Translations under genes and position numbers: made by a program | Source of the DNA: Deltaproteobacteria bacterium | GTDB lineage: Bacteria > Myxococcota_A > Polyangia > JAAYKL01 | Direction: 5' to 3' | Length of the DNA stretch: 33,046 nt | Assembly (NCBI GenBank): GCA_030595125.1 | Contig: JAUVDV010000059.1 | Location: 1 to 33,046 of the forward strand | Shown here: one piece after another, positions 1-8,218 of the stretch | Layout of the letters: each line of letters begins with the position of its first letter | How positions within the stretch are numbered: position 1 is the stretch's first letter | The notes under the pieces: model-generated | The model's input: the letters and a program-made list of their open reading frames with translations, nothing else | Told to the model about the DNA's origin: nothing | The model's database searches: none

Positions 1-2115
1 AGTGACACCGACAGTGATACCGACAGTGACACGGACACCGACACGGACACCGACAGTGACACCGACACCTTCACCGACACGGAAACCGGGTCGGACACGG
101 ATACGGTCACGGACACAAGTTGTATTCCGCAATCCTATCAGCAATGCGGCTCCGGCGGGGACGTGCACTGGTTCGACTCCTGTGACAACGAGGGAGCCGT
201 TGTGGACGACTGCGCAGATGTCAACGGCATGTGTGAGAACCTCACGCCCACGACCGCGCAGTGCGGCTGCATCAACCACTGGGCGGGTTCCTATTGCAAC
301 TACTGTCCGCCCAACTGGGATGCGACGGCCAACTGCAACGACTGCCTCCCCCACTGGGACATAACGACAGACTGCGGCACGTGCCTGGGTAACTGGGACA
401 TCACAACCGGTTGCACCTCCTGCATCGGCAACTGGGATCCCGCGGCAGATTGCGCCGCGTGCCTGGGCAACTGGGACATCACAACCGGCTGCAGCACCTG
501 CGAGAACCAATGGGTGGACATGGGCGATGATTGCGGCACCTGCCCGCCCAACTGGGATGCCGCTGCGGATTGCGATGCGTGCCTGGGCAACTGGGACATC
601 ACAACCGGTTGCGCCACCTGCGAGACCCACTGGGTGGACATGGGCGACGATTGCGGCACCTGCCCGCCGCACTGGGATGCCGCTGCCGATTGCAACGCGT
701 GCCTGAACCACTGGGTGGACATGGGCGACGATTGCGGCACCTGCCCGCCGCACTGGGATCCACTGGCGGACTGCAACGCGTGCGAAGGCAACTGGGATCC
801 TTCGGCGAACTGCCTGTATTGCCTGGCCCACTGGGATATTTCGGACAACTGCAACTCGTGCCTGGGCAACTGGGACCCGGCGACAAACTGCCTGTCTTGC
901 CTCAACTACTGGGTGGACGAGGGCAACGATTGCGGCACCTGTCTGATCGTCGATACCTGCGTCCCCGAAGTGCCTTCGTGCATGGCGGCCATGGTCAACG
1001 AGTCTCCGGGATACTGTAACGGAGAGGACGACGACTGCGACGGCGAGGTTGACGAGGGCTGTGTATGTACGGTTGGCCAGGTACAGCCGTGTTTCCTGGG
1101 CCCGCCCAACTTCAGGGATCAGGGAACCTGTGCCGATGGGAGTCAGCTCTGCCAGTCGTCCGGCGGGTTTGGGGTGTGGGGCCCGTGTGATGGAGGAATC
1201 TGGCCGCAGGCCGAGCAGTGCGACGACGCGGACAACAACTGCGACGGTTGCGACGACGAGGGCATGTGCTGCGATCCGTGGATCCTGTGCTCGTACGATC
1301 CGGGGACCATCCAGCCTTTCGCCGATCTCGACATCGACGGAACGGACATATACCTCGGCTACGGTGCCACCATGTGGACATGGGAGATGTCCGCCGGGCC
1401 GTGCGGGGATGTGCTCGGCAACCCGCCGTTTACCATGAACGGAACGATCACGACTGTTCTGTCGGGCTCCTCGGCAGATTTCCTGACCCTCAACTTCTCG
1501 CTCTCGGGAGAATATGAACTCACCCTGACCGTGGACACTCCCGCGGGCGAGCTCAGCTGTACGTGGATAATTCACGTGCAGGCCCCGGGCCTGAGAGTGG
1601 AACTCTGCTGGGACACCACCGGATCCGCCGACGTGGATCTGCACATGGGCAAGATCACCACTACCAGCGACTGGTTCAACCAGAACCCGGACACGGAGGC
1701 CGATTGCTTCTACGCCAACTGCAAGGTGAGCAGCTGGAACAGACCCGACTGGGGCTATCCCGATGTACTGGGCGATCCCAACCCGCGCCTGGATCTGGAC
1801 AACATCTCCTCGGTCGGCGTGCCGGAGAATATCAACCTGGACAACCCGGACGACGGCGATCAATTCAGGGTGCTCGTGCACTTCTACTCGGGCCCCTCGC
1901 CCGTCACATATCCGCTTGTCAACGTGTATTGCGACGGCGCGAGGCTCGCCACCTACGGCGAGGTTCCGCAGGTCGTGGGATTCGCAGAGACCTGGAAGGT
2001 CGTGGACGTGACCACCAACGTGGATTCCCTGGGCGATCTCACCTGTGTACTGGATCCAGTGCTCGACATCGGTGGCAACTACGTGCTCGACGACGACAGT
2101 CCCACCTGGCCCTGA
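1..2115 (+). CDS. Partial Cys/Trp-repeat surface protein with MopE-like and YfaP-like (DUF2135) domains
   Basis: The reading frame is open from base 1, so the 5' end lies outside the window; the GTG at 163 is internal. It starts in an Asp-(Ser/Thr) stalk, followed by about 16 short units around Asn/His-Trp-Asp with paired Cys (about 262-945). Next come two acidic Cys motifs of the MopE metal-binding type (around 1016-1065 and 1216-1270), such as CNGEDDDCDGEVDEGC. A PKD/Ig-like stretch follows. The last 180 residues resemble the YfaP/DUF2135 domain (WDTTGSADVDLHMG, then a PENINLDNPDDG-type motif). It is probably an outer-surface lipoprotein like its neighbours, but the signal peptide is not visible. 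The ligand is unknown. The coding call is very secure; domain names rest on motif recognition only. Confidence 0.9.
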   Translation, partial: SDTDSDTDSDTDTDTDTDSDTDTFTDTETGSDTDTVTDTSCIPQSYQQCGSGGDVHWFDSCDNEGAVVDDCADVNGMCENLTPTTAQCGCINHWAGSYCNYCPPNWDATANCNDCLPHWDITTDCGTCLGNWDITTGCTSCIGNWDPAADCAACLGNWDITTGCSTCENQWVDMGDDCGTCPPNWDAAADCDACLGNWDITTGCATCETHWVDMGDDCGTCPPHWDAAADCNACLNHWVDMGDDCGTCPPHWDPLADCNACEGNWDPSANCLYCLAHWDISDNCNSCLGNWDPATNCLSCLNYWVDEGNDCGTCLIVDTCVPEVPSCMAAMVNESPGYCNGEDDDCDGEVDEGCVCTVGQVQPCFLGPPNFRDQGTCADGSQLCQSSGGFGVWGPCDGGIWPQAEQCDDADNNCDGCDDEGMCCDPWILCSYDPGTIQPFADLDIDGTDIYLGYGATMWTWEMSAGPCGDVLGNPPFTMNGTITTVLSGSSADFLTLNFSLSGEYELTLTVDTPAGELSCTWIIHVQAPGLRVELCWDTTGSADVDLHMGKITTTSDWFNQNPDTEADCFYANCKVSSWNRPDWGYPDVLGDPNPRLDLDNISSVGVPENINLDNPDDGDQFRVLVHFYSGPSPVTYPLVNVYCDGARLATYGEVPQVVGFAETWKVVDVTTNVDSLGDLTCVLDPVLDIGGNYVLDDDSPTWP
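262..945 (+). repeat. Tandem Cys-Trp coding repeats
   Basis: About 16 units of roughly 16-17 residues (48-51 bp) encode C-x2-C-x2-(N/H/Q/Y)-W-(D/V)-x(4-5)-C. Two flavours alternate: NWDITTGC-like and HWVDMGDDCGTC-like. Several units are nearly identical at DNA level, for example those at 448-500 and 568-620, which indicates recent unit duplication or gene conversion. Confidence 0.85.
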
Positions 2116-2184
2116 GGGCTCGCGAGAAAGCTGTATTAATTATAAAAGCTTGCAAATTAGCCGCGTAAATATTAATACAAAACC

Positions 2185-2865
2185 ATGTCCCTCTATCGCA
2201 ACCCTGGGGAACGGGCCAGTGAGGCGGTCACCTTCAGATTGACAGTGAACGAGAAGCGCCTTCTCGATCACCTCGCCTTTCGCGCGGAGACAACCCTCAC
2301 TGACCTTTTCAGGGATCTTCTCGCGCAAAGAGCGCGGGAAATCGAAGTGGAGGAGCTTCCTCCCGAGCCCGTTCGCAGGAGGCCGGGGCGTCCCAGAAAA
2401 ACCCCGATTGAAACAAAAACGGCAGTCCCCGCGACGCCGCTCACACCTGTCAGTGAACCGGAGGAGGATGTGAACGCTCCCATGGCGACCTTCGGCGAGC
2501 TCGTCGAGGGTTTTCGTGGGCACTTCTCGGACAGGGCGGAAGGTACGCGCAAGGAACTGGACGAGGCCATCCGGTATCTGCGGGACAATACTGCCCTCAC
2601 TGCTCTTCTGCGCAGAAACATGCCGCTTTCGGATTTGACATCCGACAGGCTCGCCTCGGTTCGCGACGCCATGAAGAACATGGAGATGAGGTTTTCAAAG
2701 AGAAATCTGCACCTCACCTACCTGAGGATGATGCTCCAGTGGGCCATGCGGCAACCGGACGTCACATTAAATATTGACCCGAAGACGGACCTGGAAGCAT
2801 TTTCTATAAAGGAGATCTCAAACGCTTGGCCGGGCCCCCTTGGGACTGAACGGAGGTCGACATGA
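2185..2865 (+). CDS. RHH-like / AT-hook protein with integrase core-binding-like C-terminus
   Basis: A 226-residue protein. Residues 11-50 look like a ribbon-helix-helix type DNA-binding segment (VTFRLTVNEKRLLDHLAF). Residues 66-72 (RPGRPRK) form an AT-hook. A Pro/Thr linker leads to residues 101-195, which resemble the SAM-like core-binding domain of tyrosine recombinases (PLSDLTSDRLASVRDAM, then a helix with LQWAMRQ). No catalytic domain follows. The start is fixed by in-frame stops just upstream. No Shine-Dalgarno is visible before the ATG, so translation may be leaderless. The stop overlaps the next gene's start (ATGA, 2862-2865), implying coupling to the lipoprotein downstream. It is most likely a small DNA-binding regulator; the function is inferred. 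Confidence 0.75.
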   Translation: MSLYRNPGERASEAVTFRLTVNEKRLLDHLAFRAETTLTDLFRDLLAQRAREIEVEELPPEPVRRRPGRPRKTPIETKTAVPATPLTPVSEPEEDVNAPMATFGELVEGFRGHFSDRAEGTRKELDEAIRYLRDNTALTALLRRNMPLSDLTSDRLASVRDAMKNMEMRFSKRNLHLTYLRMMLQWAMRQPDVTLNIDPKTDLEAFSIKEISNAWPGPLGTERRST

Positions 2866-3563
2866 TCAGTTTAAAAGTCCGACATGGAATTTCAATTCTC
2901 GTCGTCATTCTCTCGACGTGCCTGGCCTCTTGCTGGATAGAACAGGCGGTAGTATGGGGCGGGCCGACCGATACCGATGCGGACACGGACACGGACGCGG
3001 ACTCTGATTCGGACACGGACGTGGACTCTGATTCGGACACGGACGCGGACACCGATTCCGACACGGATACCGGTCCGGTGGATTGCGAGGAGATCTCGGA
3101 TCACTGCTGCCACGAGGACTGTCCGTGCGCCGATGACGATTTTTCACAGTGCGTGCTCACCGAATGGAGCTGGGAGGACGGTATGCTCGGGGTCTGCAAG
3201 GAGCCGGTTCCGGACGGAGGCGCCTGCTGGGGGATCGCCGATTGCTGGCTTCCCGAGCATGTGTGCATGGACGTGTTCGTATGCGGGTGCGACGTCCTCT
3301 GCTATGAAGAGGATTACTATGGATACTGCGTTTCCGGCATCGACGCTTGTTGCGATTCGTCATCGGGAAACACGTGTCCGGAGGGATACTTCTGCATGCC
3401 CTTTGCCGACGGTTTTGACGTATGTCACGCTGAGTTCAACGACAATCTTCAGTGCTGGACCGACGACGACTGCGCCGGCGGCATGGGCACCTGCGAGGGC
3501 GCTTTTTTACACAGTTGCAACGAGTACGGTTTCTCGACCGTGGGGCATTGCGACTACGATTAG
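2862..3563 (+). CDS. Cys-rich lipoprotein with Asp-Thr/Ser stalk (paralogue of 15500-16186)
   Basis: A 233-residue protein. The signal peptide ends in the lipobox LASC with Cys24. An Asp-(Thr/Ser/Ala) stalk (about residues 36-70) precedes a domain rich in Cys (CCHEDCPC, CGCDVLC, CCDSSS). The start has a good ribosome binding site, GGAGGT at 2852-2857, and shares ATGA with the upstream regulator-like gene. The whole protein is homologous to 15500-16186, including the signal peptide. Compared with that copy it lacks two Cys near the C-terminus (His217 and Gly223 stand in their places). The domain is not one I can name. It is probably displayed on the outer membrane. It converges with the next gene, with only 4 bp between stops. 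Confidence 0.88.
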   Translation: MISLKVRHGISILVVILSTCLASCWIEQAVVWGGPTDTDADTDTDADSDSDTDVDSDSDTDADTDSDTDTGPVDCEEISDHCCHEDCPCADDDFSQCVLTEWSWEDGMLGVCKEPVPDGGACWGIADCWLPEHVCMDVFVCGCDVLCYEEDYYGYCVSGIDACCDSSSGNTCPEGYFCMPFADGFDVCHAEFNDNLQCWTDDDCAGGMGTCEGAFLHSCNEYGFSTVGHCDYD

Positions 3564-3567
3564 TGGT

Positions 3568-4554
3568 CTAAGGACAATTAGCAGGAACCGGCGTGCACGA
3601 GTCGTCGAGGTTGTCGTGGACACTTATCGAAGTGGGGGCGGTAGTAAGTTGGTCCAGAAGATCGCACACCTCGCAGTCGGGAAGAACGGCGTTGCCCCAA
3701 ATACTCAAGTCTCCACCCACCGAGGTGAGGGCGCCAAGTTCATCCAGGTTGGTTAGGGCGGTGTTGCCCCAAATATCCAGATTCCCACCCAACGAAGTTA
3801 TACCGTTCAGCCCGCCCAGATTGGTGAGGGTGGCGTTCGCGGCGATATTCAAATCCGCGCCCACCGAGCCGGTGATGCCACTCAGGCCGTTCAGGTTAGT
3901 GAGGGCGGCGTTAACGGCAATTTGCAATTCCACACCTACCGAGGTGAGCCCGGTTAGCCCGTCCAGGTTGGTGAGGGCGTCGTTCCCGATGATATTCAAT
4001 TCTCCACCCACCGAGGTGAGCCCGGTCAGCCCGTCCAGGCTAGTGAGGGCGTCGTTGTAAGCGATGTTCAAGTCCAAGCCCACCGAGGTGATGTTGCTGA
4101 GTCCGACCAGGTTGGTTAAGGCGTCATTGTAGCTGATCCACAGTTCAATGCCTACCGAGGTAAGGCAAATCAACTCGCTCAAGTCTGTGCATAAAGGGCA
4201 ATTGATATGCAGGTTTTCCCAGACCGAGGTGTATCCCACGAGGGTTGCAACATCCGATTGCGTATCGATGGTGATATCGCCGCCGTACTCCCCGTTAGGG
4301 CAATCGGTGTCAGTGTCGGTGTCAGTATCGGTGTCAGTATCGGTGTCAGTATCGGTGTCAGTATCGGTGTCAGTATCGGTGTCAGTATCGGTGTCAGTAT
4401 CGGAATCTGTATCAGTGTCTGCATCGGAGTCGGAGTCAGAATCGGAGTCAGTGTCGGAGTCGGTGGTTCCACTTTCGTCGCCGCCCGACGAGCTTTTCGA
4501 GCACCCACCGCAAGCCAGCACGGTCGCAAGCATCATCAGAAGCAAGTATCGCAT
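3568..4554 (-). CDS. Lipoprotein with Asp-Thr stalk and LRR-like repeats
   Basis: A 328-residue protein. The start was chosen at the ATG at 4554 because it gives a clear lipoprotein signal (MRYLLLMMLATVLAC, then GGC) and follows an AAGGATGGGG ribosome binding site; the longer frame upstream is antisense to another gene. Cys15 or Cys18 is the lipidation site. A long Asp-(Thr/Ser) stalk is encoded by a 12-bp minisatellite. The rest holds about seven units of 23-24 residues with the pattern LTSVGxxLxIxxNDALTNLDGL, resembling leucine-rich or receptor-L-domain solenoids. Such solenoids usually bind proteins or sugars. It ends in a short Cys-containing cap. Ligand unknown. Confidence 0.9.
   Translation of the reverse strand: MRYLLLMMLATVLACGGCSKSSSGGDESGTTDSDTDSDSDSDSDADTDTDSDTDTDTDTDTDTDTDTDTDTDTDTDTDTDTDTDCPNGEYGGDITIDTQSDVATLVGYTSVWENLHINCPLCTDLSELICLTSVGIELWISYNDALTNLVGLSNITSVGLDLNIAYNDALTSLDGLTGLTSVGGELNIIGNDALTNLDGLTGLTSVGVELQIAVNAALTNLNGLSGITGSVGADLNIAANATLTNLGGLNGITSLGGNLDIWGNTALTNLDELGALTSVGGDLSIWGNAVLPDCEVCDLLDQLTTAPTSISVHDNLDDSCTPVPANCP
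4309..4404 (-). repeat. 12-bp coding minisatellite in lipoprotein stalk
   Basis: On the plus strand the unit gtcagtatcggt occurs six times perfectly at 4321-4392, followed by an 11/12 match (4393-4404) and preceded by a copy with one change (4309-4320). The unit encodes Asp-Thr-Asp-Thr in the minus-strand lipoprotein, so gain or loss of units changes stalk length without a frameshift. Confidence 0.9.
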
Positions 4555-4585
4555 GACCCCATCCTTCGTCCTATAAGATGAGAAT

Positions 4586-4594
4586 ACTATATCA
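4586..4594 (-). promoter_or_regulatory. Extended -10 promoter motif for the LRR-like lipoprotein
   Basis: The minus strand reads TGATATAGT, an extended -10 element (TGn plus TATAGT), 32 bases before the ATG at 4554. No convincing -35 box is present, as is usual for extended -10 promoters. It overlaps the noncoding gap after the upstream gene. Confidence 0.45.
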
Positions 4595-4601
4595 TGTCTT
4601 A

Positions 4602-4955
4602 TCAGTGGACAGCCACCACCATTGACCGGTCCTTCGGATCGAATTTCACCCGGATCACGGACCCCTTCTTGAACGTCGTGAGGTCCACGGGTGACAGGAC
4701 CATCTCCGTCTCGGACCGGAACGCGGCCTCTCCGGGGGGCTCGACGGACAGGATAACGCGGCAGACCGGATCGTGGTTGCTGCGGCTGCCCGTGTCGATG
4801 ATATTGAGGACGGTCGCCTTTGCCTCGATGCCGTTCTCGCGGATTTGATCCTCCTGCCGATAGCGCATCATTTCCGGTCCCCACAGGAGCGCGGCTCCTC
4901 CGACGACAACGATGAAGACAATTACATAAGCGCGAGCATCTTTTTTGGTTACCAT
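4602..4955 (-). CDS. Small membrane-anchored protein (DUF3592-like)
   Basis: A 117-residue protein. A basic N-terminus (MVTKKDAR) is followed by one transmembrane helix (about residues 10-27). The soluble part runs ENGIEAKATVLNIIDTG, then CRVILSVEPP, then GSVIRVKFDPKDRS near the end. This order, with a small beta domain after a TM segment, resembles DUF3592-type proteins. A GAGGTG ribosome binding site lies just before the ATG. It lies upstream of the LRR-like lipoprotein in the same direction with a 47-bp gap, and is divergent from the sigma-factor gene. Role unknown. Confidence 0.75.
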   Translation of the reverse strand: MVTKKDARAYVIVFIVVVGGAALLWGPEMMRYRQEDQIRENGIEAKATVLNIIDTGSRSNHDPVCRVILSVEPPGEAAFRSETEMVLSPVDLTTFKKGSVIRVKFDPKDRSMVVAVH

Positions 4956-5060
4956 TTTTCACCTCACTGACCTGCGACGAGAAGATCGCCAGTTGCTGCA
5001 AAGAAGTATATCGCAAGGTGAGGATAGAGAAATAGAGAATATCTGAGCCCTCTAGCGAGG

Positions 5061-5732
5061 GTGATGGTACCTCTTTATATGGGAGCGAACCGCGATAGGT
5101 GCGAGAGGATGGCCGATACGATGCGGCGTGTGGACTCTGACGTAGTACGATTGACGCCTCGTACGTATACCGATCGGGAGATCGTTGATGGAATGCTGCG
5201 CGGAGAGCCTGCAGCTGCGGCGGCCCTTATCGATCGTTTCGGCCCGGCGGTCGACCGGCGAGTCTGGCGGTTGCTCGGCGCCGACGATGAGCATGAGGAC
5301 ATAGTGCAGCAGGTGTTCACCAGGATCCTGGAGTCTATCCCCAGGCTCCGAAACCCGGATGCCCTTGAGGACTGGATCTCCGCGATCACGGTCAACTCGG
5401 TGCGCAAGGAGTTGAGGAAAAGGCGGTATCGCCGAATGTTTTTGGTCGCGAGCGTAGAAGATGAGCACGGACACGCGCCGGCGAGCCAGGAGACCATGAT
5501 GGTCCTTCGGCGGGGCTTCACCATACTCGACAGGATGAAGCCCGATGAACGCATCGTATTCATCATGCGCTTTGTGGAAGGATCCGATCTCTCCGAGATC
5601 GCCACCGCCACCGGGCGGTCGCTTGCCACGGTGAAGAGGCATATCAGTCGCGCCAGAGATACGTTCCTGAAGAAGGCGGCGCGCGATCCGGTACTTGCGT
5701 CATTTCTGGAGGAGAGGGTTGATGAACGATAG
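5061..5732 (+). CDS. ECF-type RNA polymerase sigma factor (sigma-70 family)
   Basis: Up to 223 residues. Region 2 is visible as LIDRFGPAVDRRVWRLLGA, then EDIVQQVFTRILESI and a DWISAITVN stretch. Region 4 is visible as a helix-turn-helix (LSEIATATGRSLATVKRHISRAR) near the C-terminus. The reading could begin at the GTG at 5061 (GAGG just upstream) or at the in-frame ATGs at 5064, 5079 or 5109; the conserved part starts well after all of these. The last 11 bases overlap the FecR gene, a sign of translational coupling. It probably directs RNA polymerase to a regulon controlled by the adjacent FecR protein. Which genes it controls cannot be read from the window. Confidence 0.92.
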   Translation: MMVPLYMGANRDRCERMADTMRRVDSDVVRLTPRTYTDREIVDGMLRGEPAAAAALIDRFGPAVDRRVWRLLGADDEHEDIVQQVFTRILESIPRLRNPDALEDWISAITVNSVRKELRKRRYRRMFLVASVEDEHGHAPASQETMMVLRRGFTILDRMKPDERIVFIMRFVEGSDLSEIATATGRSLATVKRHISRARDTFLKKAARDPVLASFLEERVDER

Positions 5733-7023
5733 AACGCGAATCGCGGAGCGAATTGGTCAGGTTCTGGACGAGGGTCTGGGTCCGTCGCCGGGCGAGGAGT
5801 TGCTCGAGCGGCGAAAGCGCGCGCTGGTCGCCTACGTTGCCGCCCGGCCTGTCTCGAACCGGTTAAGATGGGGGCGTCTCGCGGGCGTGGCCGTCGCCGC
5901 CATGGCGCTGCTGGCGCTGGTCGGCACGCTCGTGATGTCGCTTCGACCATCATCGCTGAGTTTTACGATCGGTGAACAGGGCGCGCCGGCCCGGGAGGGC
6001 GTCTGGGTTCGAAGCGGTGCGAACGAGCGGGTCTCCATCGATTTCGAGGACGGCAGTCGCTTTGAGCTCTACGATCGGAGTTCCGCTAGGGTGGTGGAGG
6101 CGACCTCAGCCCGAGTGCAGCTCGATCTCAATAATGGCGTTGTGCACGCTCGGATCGAGGGCCGAGAGAAGGCGAAGTGGGTTGTTCGTGCCGGCCCGTA
6201 TCAGGTTACTGTCCTCGGTACGGTGTTTTCAGTGAGCTGGCACGACGAGTCGGGAGATCTGCAAGTAGAGGTGGACAAGGGGCGCGTCTGGGTCGAGGGC
6301 GCAGAGTTGGGCGAGAGCGGCGTCACCCTGGAGCCAGGATACATTCTGCAAGCGGACAGCGCGCAGGGTCACGTGATTCTACGGTCTTCGCCGACCGAGC
6401 CTGCCGTGAAGGAAGTGATCGGTGAAGTATCACCGGCGCATGATGGGGATGAATCGGATCTCAGTCACGATATGATTGGTGGTGACGCGAGCTCCGAGGA
6501 CCATGAGGAGCCGGCCACAGAAGAACAGAGAAGGGATCGCGGGCGAACTGCCGAACAACGACCGGTCTGGCAGATCCTTTGTGAGGCTGGAGACCTTCGA
6601 GGGGCCGTGGCCGCCGCAGAGCAAAGCGGGCTCAGTGAAGTTGTGCAGCTGGCGGACATGGAGACGTTGTGGAAGCTGGCAAAAAACGCCCGATACGGCC
6701 GGCGTCCGTTAAGTGCAGCACAGTTGCTCGAAGGGATCCGGGCGCGGTTCCCCACCTCAGTCAGAGCGCGGACAGCAGCGTACTTGCTGGCCCGGCTCGC
6801 GCTGGACTCGAAACGTAACCCGGAGGAGGCGCGACGTTGGCTCCGGATATATCTGAAAGAGGCGCCCGGAGGCGCGTTCGCGGGCGAGGCCCTCGGGCAC
6901 CTCGTCGAAGTCTGCACCTCCACCGGGCGAGACGCCGAGGCTGCCTCGACTGCTCGAGTCTATCTGGAGCGGTACCCGCAGGGACCGTTCTGTGCGCGTG
7001 CACGGGAAGTGCTGGAGCGTTGA
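5722..7023 (+). CDS. FecR-domain membrane protein with TPR-like C-terminus
   Basis: A 433-residue protein. The ATG at 5722 follows GGAGAGGG and overlaps the sigma-factor end by 11 bp. Residues 1-50 are cytoplasmic and basic; residues 52-73 form one transmembrane helix. A FecR domain follows (about residues 95-195: ANERVSIDFEDGSRFELYD, GPYQVTVLGTVFSVSW, VEVDKGRVWVEG). After an acidic linker the last 150 residues are helical repeats resembling TPR or YbgF/BamD-like modules (RYPQGPFCARAREVLER at the end). By family knowledge it is a sigma regulator that senses a periplasmic or outer-membrane signal. No TonB-dependent receptor gene is nearby. Confidence 0.92.
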   Translation: MNDRTRIAERIGQVLDEGLGPSPGEELLERRKRALVAYVAARPVSNRLRWGRLAGVAVAAMALLALVGTLVMSLRPSSLSFTIGEQGAPAREGVWVRSGANERVSIDFEDGSRFELYDRSSARVVEATSARVQLDLNNGVVHARIEGREKAKWVVRAGPYQVTVLGTVFSVSWHDESGDLQVEVDKGRVWVEGAELGESGVTLEPGYILQADSAQGHVILRSSPTEPAVKEVIGEVSPAHDGDESDLSHDMIGGDASSEDHEEPATEEQRRDRGRTAEQRPVWQILCEAGDLRGAVAAAEQSGLSEVVQLADMETLWKLAKNARYGRRPLSAAQLLEGIRARFPTSVRARTAAYLLARLALDSKRNPEEARRWLRIYLKEAPGGAFAGEALGHLVEVCTSTGRDAEAASTARVYLERYPQGPFCARAREVLER

Positions 7024-7057
7024 GCGGCGATCGCACTTCCCCAAAGGAGCGGGCATC

Positions 7058-8137
7058 GTGACCCGCCCGTGGATAGTCATAATCACTCTGATCTCGATCA
7101 TGCCGTGCGCGGTTTCGACTTCCCATGCGCAGGATTCCACCGAAGGTTCTCCTGCGGTCGGAGGTGTCGTGCTTGTCAGCATGACCGGCTGTTGTCCGGA
7201 CGAGGCCTGGCCCGAAGCGGAGCGGGCGCTTGTCGACGAACTCGCGGTGCTCGACATTCCGGTGATCGTTGCCTCCGGGGCGGCCATCGGCGATCGCGAT
7301 CGGCGCCGAGAGCTGGAGGTGCTTGCGCAATCGCGAGACGCGGCTGCGGCGATGCGAATCGTTCGACCCGAAGAGGGGATGATCGGCGGTGTTGAGTTGT
7401 GGCTCACCGACCGGGTCACCGGCAAGACGATCTTTCGTCACCTGGCCCAGGGAGATTCGAGAGGAAAGGACGCTGCGACGATCATCGCCGTGCGCGCTGT
7501 GGATACGCTTCGAGCCAGCCTTCTCGAGTTGCGGATCCGGGGACGGCGGCAGCCCGAAGTCGAACCTTCCGTTGCGATCGCTGAATTGGCAGAGGATACG
7601 CCCCTGGAAACCGACACCTCGCGCACCGTCGGGATTGCAGCCAGGGGTGTTGTTCTAGGTTCACCTGGCGGCGCCAGGGCCCGGGGAGGCTTTGCGGTCG
7701 GACTCGGCTGGCATCCGGCTACATGGGGGGGCGTGGAGCTTGACGGACTGTGGGCGCCGTTGGGCCGTGATATCTCGACCAGCGAGGCCAGCTCGTCTAT
7801 CGATGTGGCCTTGCTTCGCGGCTGGTTTGTCTGGCACGTGCGAGACGAGGGCTTCGCGCGCCCGTCGTTGGCCCTGGGCGGCGGCGCATTATTCGTCTGG
7901 GGAGAGGGTCTCCGGGCGGACAACGCTCCTTTGCGCTCGGACTACACCGTTGTCGGTTACGGGGGCATCGCGGCGCGCCTGGATCTGGTCTTCACCGAAC
8001 GGCTACGCCTGTTTCTCGGCGGTCGGGTCGGTCTCGCCATCCCCGAGGTACGGCTGTTTCACGGAACGCAGGAGGCGGCAAGCCTCGGCCGGCCGCTGAT
8101 GGAGGGCTCGCTTGGTCTTGAGATACGAATTCCATAG
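7058..8137 (+). CDS. Exported protein, probable outer-membrane beta-barrel at C-terminus
   Basis: A 359-residue protein. The GTG at 7058 was chosen because AAAGGAG (7044-7050) lies at the right distance and a clean signal peptide follows (cleavage after SHA, residue 24). The first 150 mature residues look like an alpha/beta domain (VVLVSMTGCCPDEAWPEAER, VELWLTDRVTGKTIF) of a kind found in helper proteins that bin Myxococcota FecR loci; I cannot name it. The C-terminal half alternates short amphipathic strands with Gly turns (GGFAVGLGWHPATWGG, RLRLFLGGRVGLAIP) and ends in an aromatic-free strand, as in small barrels. Its position 34 bp after fecR suggests it is the outer-membrane partner of the FecR signalling pair. 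Confidence 0.85.
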   Translation: MTRPWIVIITLISIMPCAVSTSHAQDSTEGSPAVGGVVLVSMTGCCPDEAWPEAERALVDELAVLDIPVIVASGAAIGDRDRRRELEVLAQSRDAAAAMRIVRPEEGMIGGVELWLTDRVTGKTIFRHLAQGDSRGKDAATIIAVRAVDTLRASLLELRIRGRRQPEVEPSVAIAELAEDTPLETDTSRTVGIAARGVVLGSPGGARARGGFAVGLGWHPATWGGVELDGLWAPLGRDISTSEASSSIDVALLRGWFVWHVRDEGFARPSLALGGGALFVWGEGLRADNAPLRSDYTVVGYGGIAARLDLVFTERLRLFLGGRVGLAIPEVRLFHGTQEAASLGRPLMEGSLGLEIRIP

Positions 8138-8159
8138 CGAACGGCCACTTGTCTTGCGA

Positions 8160-8189
8160 TTGCTCTTTTCTCGATGCTGCTGTTACGAT
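8160..8189 (+). promoter_or_regulatory. Promoter for the TPR lipoprotein gene
   Basis: TTGCTC (8160-8165), an 18-bp spacer, and TACGAT (8184-8189) preceded by TGT give an extended -10 promoter, 30 bp before the ATG at 8219. Confidence 0.55.
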
Positions 8190-8218
8190 GTGGTTCATCT
8201 TTAAAAAGGGAGGTTGAT

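Noticed and set aside
300-905. Long minus-strand ORF of 201 residues
   Set aside because: Antisense to the Cys-Trp repeats; its regularity comes from the coding repeats on the plus strand.
4309-4404. CRISPR-like array
   Set aside because: The 12-bp units are contiguous with no spacers and encode a stalk.
4148-4576. Plus-strand ORF with Ser-Val repeats
   Set aside because: It is the antisense of the Asp-Thr stalk; every stalk yields such a Ser-Val frame on the opposite strand and there is no promoter or ribosome binding site.
4555-5016. N-terminal extension of the LRR-like lipoprotein
   Set aside because: This part is antisense to a gene with its own ribosome binding site; the lipobox signal begins at 4554.
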